6,276 nt of DNA from the NCBI GenBank assembly GCA_027080405.1, contig JALWSL010000297.1:362-6637 (forward strand), written 5' to 3'. The notes beneath the pieces are model-generated. The model saw nothing but the letters and a program-made list of their open reading frames with translations, was not told the DNA's origin and did not search any database. Shown piece by piece: positions 5,537 to 6,276 of this stretch. Source of the stretch: Planctomycetaceae bacterium. Its GTDB lineage: Bacteria; Planctomycetota; Planctomycetia; Planctomycetales; Planctomycetaceae. Every line of letters starts with the position of its first letter. Within the stretch, counting starts at the first letter, position 1. A program made the position numbers and the translations under genes.

Positions 5537-5573
5537 AACGGTGACGCAGGTCACGTTAAGAGAAGTACCTCTT
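5537..5573 (+). other. Two abutting hairpins
   Basis: GTGAC (5541-5545) pairs with GTCAC (5550-5554) around GCAG. The stem continues past a bulged G (5540) as AAC (5537-5539) with GTT (5555-5557). Directly next to it AAGAG (5558-5562) pairs with CTCTT (5569-5573). With no unpaired base between them, the two stems could stack coaxially. Confidence 0.45.
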
Positions 5574-5580
5574 TGAGTTA

Positions 5581-5634
5581 TTGGGAAGGAATCCGACAAA
5601 TTGATTCTGTTGATATGATTGCAGATTCCATCAA
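5581..5634 (+). other. Stem closing a 30-nt domain
   Basis: GGAATC (5588-5593) pairs perfectly with GATTCC (5624-5629). Beyond a small internal loop, TTGG (5581-5584) pairs with TCAA (5631-5634, one G-U). The 30-nt interior shows no strong hairpin of its own. Confidence 0.4.
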
Positions 5635-5679
5635 GTCTTGTTCTCACGAGCGAGTTCTCCTTTGGTACACAGCGAGTAA

Positions 5680-5711
5680 CAGGTATCTGGCATTTTTACC
5701 TGATTGGCCAG
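5680..5711 (+). other. Second pseudoknot candidate
   Basis: CAGGTA (5680-5685) pairs perfectly with TACCTG (5697-5702). Within its loop CTGGC (5687-5691) complements GCCAG (5707-5711), which begins 4 nt after the stem. Both can form at once, with connecting loops of 1, 5 and 4 nt. The 5-nt middle loop is longer than in compact H-type pseudoknots. Confidence 0.35.
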
Positions 5712-5989
5712 GACCCCGTTTCCTTCAGAAGTGCCGTATCGGGAGCGTTTTCTATCCGCCTTGTGTGTGAACTTGAGTGGCTCGTCTGGTGTTCCCTGCC
5801 CGGGATACAGGCTGGAAGAGCGGAGTCCATGCGAGTGCCGGATTTGGTTTCTGCTCCGGTTTGGAATGTGCGAGACAGGATGCGGTCGAAAATGCCGGGG
5901 TGGCGTCTGCTGCCCCTGTGATGGTTGTCCCTGTTACGTTTCTGTCCGACAACTTTCCCTGGTTGCGTCCGGATTTTGTGAATTGAGCT

Positions 5990-6061
5990 GGTTGAAGGCG
6001 ACGCCTTATTGATTGGTTGAAGGCAAGTCTTCATGGGATCTTGACAGATTCAACCGGAATC
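5990..6061 (+). repeat. Duplicated 10-mer with alternative pairing partners
   Basis: GGTTGAAGGC occurs at 5990-5999 and 6015-6024. AAGGC of the first copy pairs with GCCTT (6003-6007) around GAC; AAGGC of the second can pair with the same GCCTT. GGTTGAA of either copy is complementary to TTCAACC (6049-6055). With copy 2 the stem extends across a bulged GG as GATT (6011-6014) with AATC (6058-6061), 11 pairs in total. The two copies therefore compete for shared partners, as in a switch. Confidence 0.5.
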
Positions 6062-6087
6062 TCTCAAGTTGAATTACGTTAATGTTT

Positions 6088-6122
6088 GCTTGAAAAAGCT
6101 GTTGGAGAATTTTCGAATTCTC
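6088..6122 (+). promoter_or_regulatory. GAAA- and TTCG-capped hairpins just before the last gene
   Basis: GCTT (6088-6091) pairs with AAGC (6096-6099) around GAAA. GAGAATT (6105-6111) pairs perfectly with AATTCTC (6116-6122) around TTCG (6112-6115), ending 7 nt before the ribosome site at 6130. Both loops belong to stable tetraloop classes. They may protect the mRNA 5' region or tune initiation; there is no T-run for termination. Confidence 0.5.
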
Positions 6123-6129
6123 ACTGCGG

Positions 6130-6134
6130 TAGGA
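6130..6134 (+). promoter_or_regulatory. Ribosome binding site of the last gene
   Basis: TAGGA lies 7 nt before ATG 6142. Another ATG at 6135 is too close to it and opens only a five-codon frame (MIYAH), so 6142 is the start. Confidence 0.7.
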
Positions 6135-6141
6135 ATGATTT

Positions 6142-6276
6142 ATGCCCATTAAGAGTACAAGTACGACGCGTCGCGCCACGAGAACGAAAAAACGAACTCG
6201 GAAAAGTTCAGCGGTTTCTGCGGATGTGGAAACCCCGGATACGGAGGAAAAGAAAAACGCAGTCAGCTCCGAGTCG
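6142..6276 (+). CDS. Unidentified protein with a highly basic N-terminus (3' end outside the window)
   Basis: The first 45 codons are open to the window edge. Residues 4-22 are dominated by Lys, Arg, Ser and Thr (RRATRTKKRTRKSS), followed by an acidic stretch (about 28-38: ADVETPDTEEKK). There is no hydrophobic segment, so it is not a signal peptide or membrane anchor. A low-complexity basic tail of this kind occurs on nucleic-acid-binding proteins, among others, and the main domain is not visible. I do not recognise the family. It is preceded by the structured region and by a clear ribosome site. A TTGACA at 6041-6046 has only a poor -10 (TCAAGT, 6064-6069), so transcription may depend on the promoter at 4673 or on one I cannot see. 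Confidence 0.75.
   Translation, partial: MPIKSTSTTRRATRTKKRTRKSSAVSADVETPDTEEKKNAVSSES

Larger units (their letters stand above)
4708..6062 (+). ncRNA. Candidate large structured non-coding RNA or very long leader
   Basis: Reading frames here are short, mutually overlapping, start with TTG or GTG on the + strand, and give Cys/Trp-rich proteins with no motif. The DNA is instead dense in local complementarity. Besides the elements listed separately, I see GTGTTGT (4825-4831)/ACAACGC (4844-4850), GGAAAG (5095-5100)/CTTTCC (5147-5152) around CCGAA (5119-5123)/TTCGG (5132-5136), and CCGAGT (5397-5402)/ACTCGG (5432-5437). There are also TGTTCCC (5790-5796) with GGGA and ACA (5802-5809, one bulge), and CCGGA (5838-5842)/TCCGG (5855-5859). 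I looked for and did not find RNase P RNA, tmRNA, SRP RNA or rRNA core sequences. The 5' end comes from the promoter. The 3' end is arbitrary, set at the last long stem. It may continue as the leader of the gene at 6142, or stop early at the terminator-like hairpin near 4777. Confidence 0.4.

Noticed and set aside
4717..6012. Several + strand reading frames of 64-106 codons (for example 4717-5007, 5256-5576, 5619-5921)
   Set aside because: All begin with TTG or GTG, lack ribosome sites, overlap one another in different frames, and give Cys/Trp-rich proteins without any motif.
5696..6034. Reverse-strand 112-codon frame
   Set aside because: Basic, patternless translation opposite the structured region; no recognisable domain.
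6041..6069. TTGACA (6041-6046) as a promoter for the last gene
   Set aside because: The only 17-bp-spaced -10 is TCAAGT, with three of six consensus bases. It cannot be excluded but is not supported.

Overview
The window looks like chromosome from a planctomycete. The reasons are a secreted thioredoxin with two degenerate YHS-like repeats at its C-terminus, a coiled-coil protein ending in a YHS-like domain, a stand-alone cytidylate-kinase-like protein, generous intergenic spacing and no tight operons. This assignment rests on protein architecture alone; nothing in the window identifies a genus.

Layout, all genes on the + strand. (1) 1-510: the 3' end of DNA polymerase I. (2) 511-743: a gap holding three different short tandem-repeat arrays, the first lying across the polA stop codon, then a promoter candidate whose -10 sits inside a dyad. 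(3) 744-1445: a coiled-coil/YHS-like protein. (4) 1496-2206: a cytidylate-kinase-like P-loop protein. (5) 2207-2425: a gap with two hairpins. (6) 2426-3121: a HAD-family phosphatase. (7) 3308-4330: an exported thioredoxin-YHS-YHS protein with its own promoter candidate. (8) 4331-6141: about 1.8 kb with no credible protein-coding gene. (9) 6142-end: the start of a protein with a very basic N-terminus.

The 1.8 kb gap is the most interesting part. At 4673-4701 there is a near-ideal housekeeping promoter (TTGACA, 17 bp, CATACT), preceded by four T-tracts spaced about 10 bp apart. It points into DNA with no ATG-initiated + strand reading frame of note, but with many local inverted complementarities. 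These include a 16-pair hairpin followed by six T's just after the predicted start, a ten-bp-class hairpin capped by GGAA, two hairpins whose loops complement sequence just downstream (pseudoknot geometry), a stem made from a duplicated 10-mer, and GAAA- and TTCG-capped hairpins in front of the last gene. I read this as either a large structured non-coding RNA, a short attenuated RNA, or a 1.4-kb structured leader for the last gene. I cannot choose between these from one sequence, and I ran no folding statistics or database search.

The protein genes do not form an obvious pathway. DNA replication/repair, a nucleotide-kinase-like fold and a HAD phosphatase suggest ordinary housekeeping. The two YHS-like proteins share a domain theme, but a functional link between them is only inferred.
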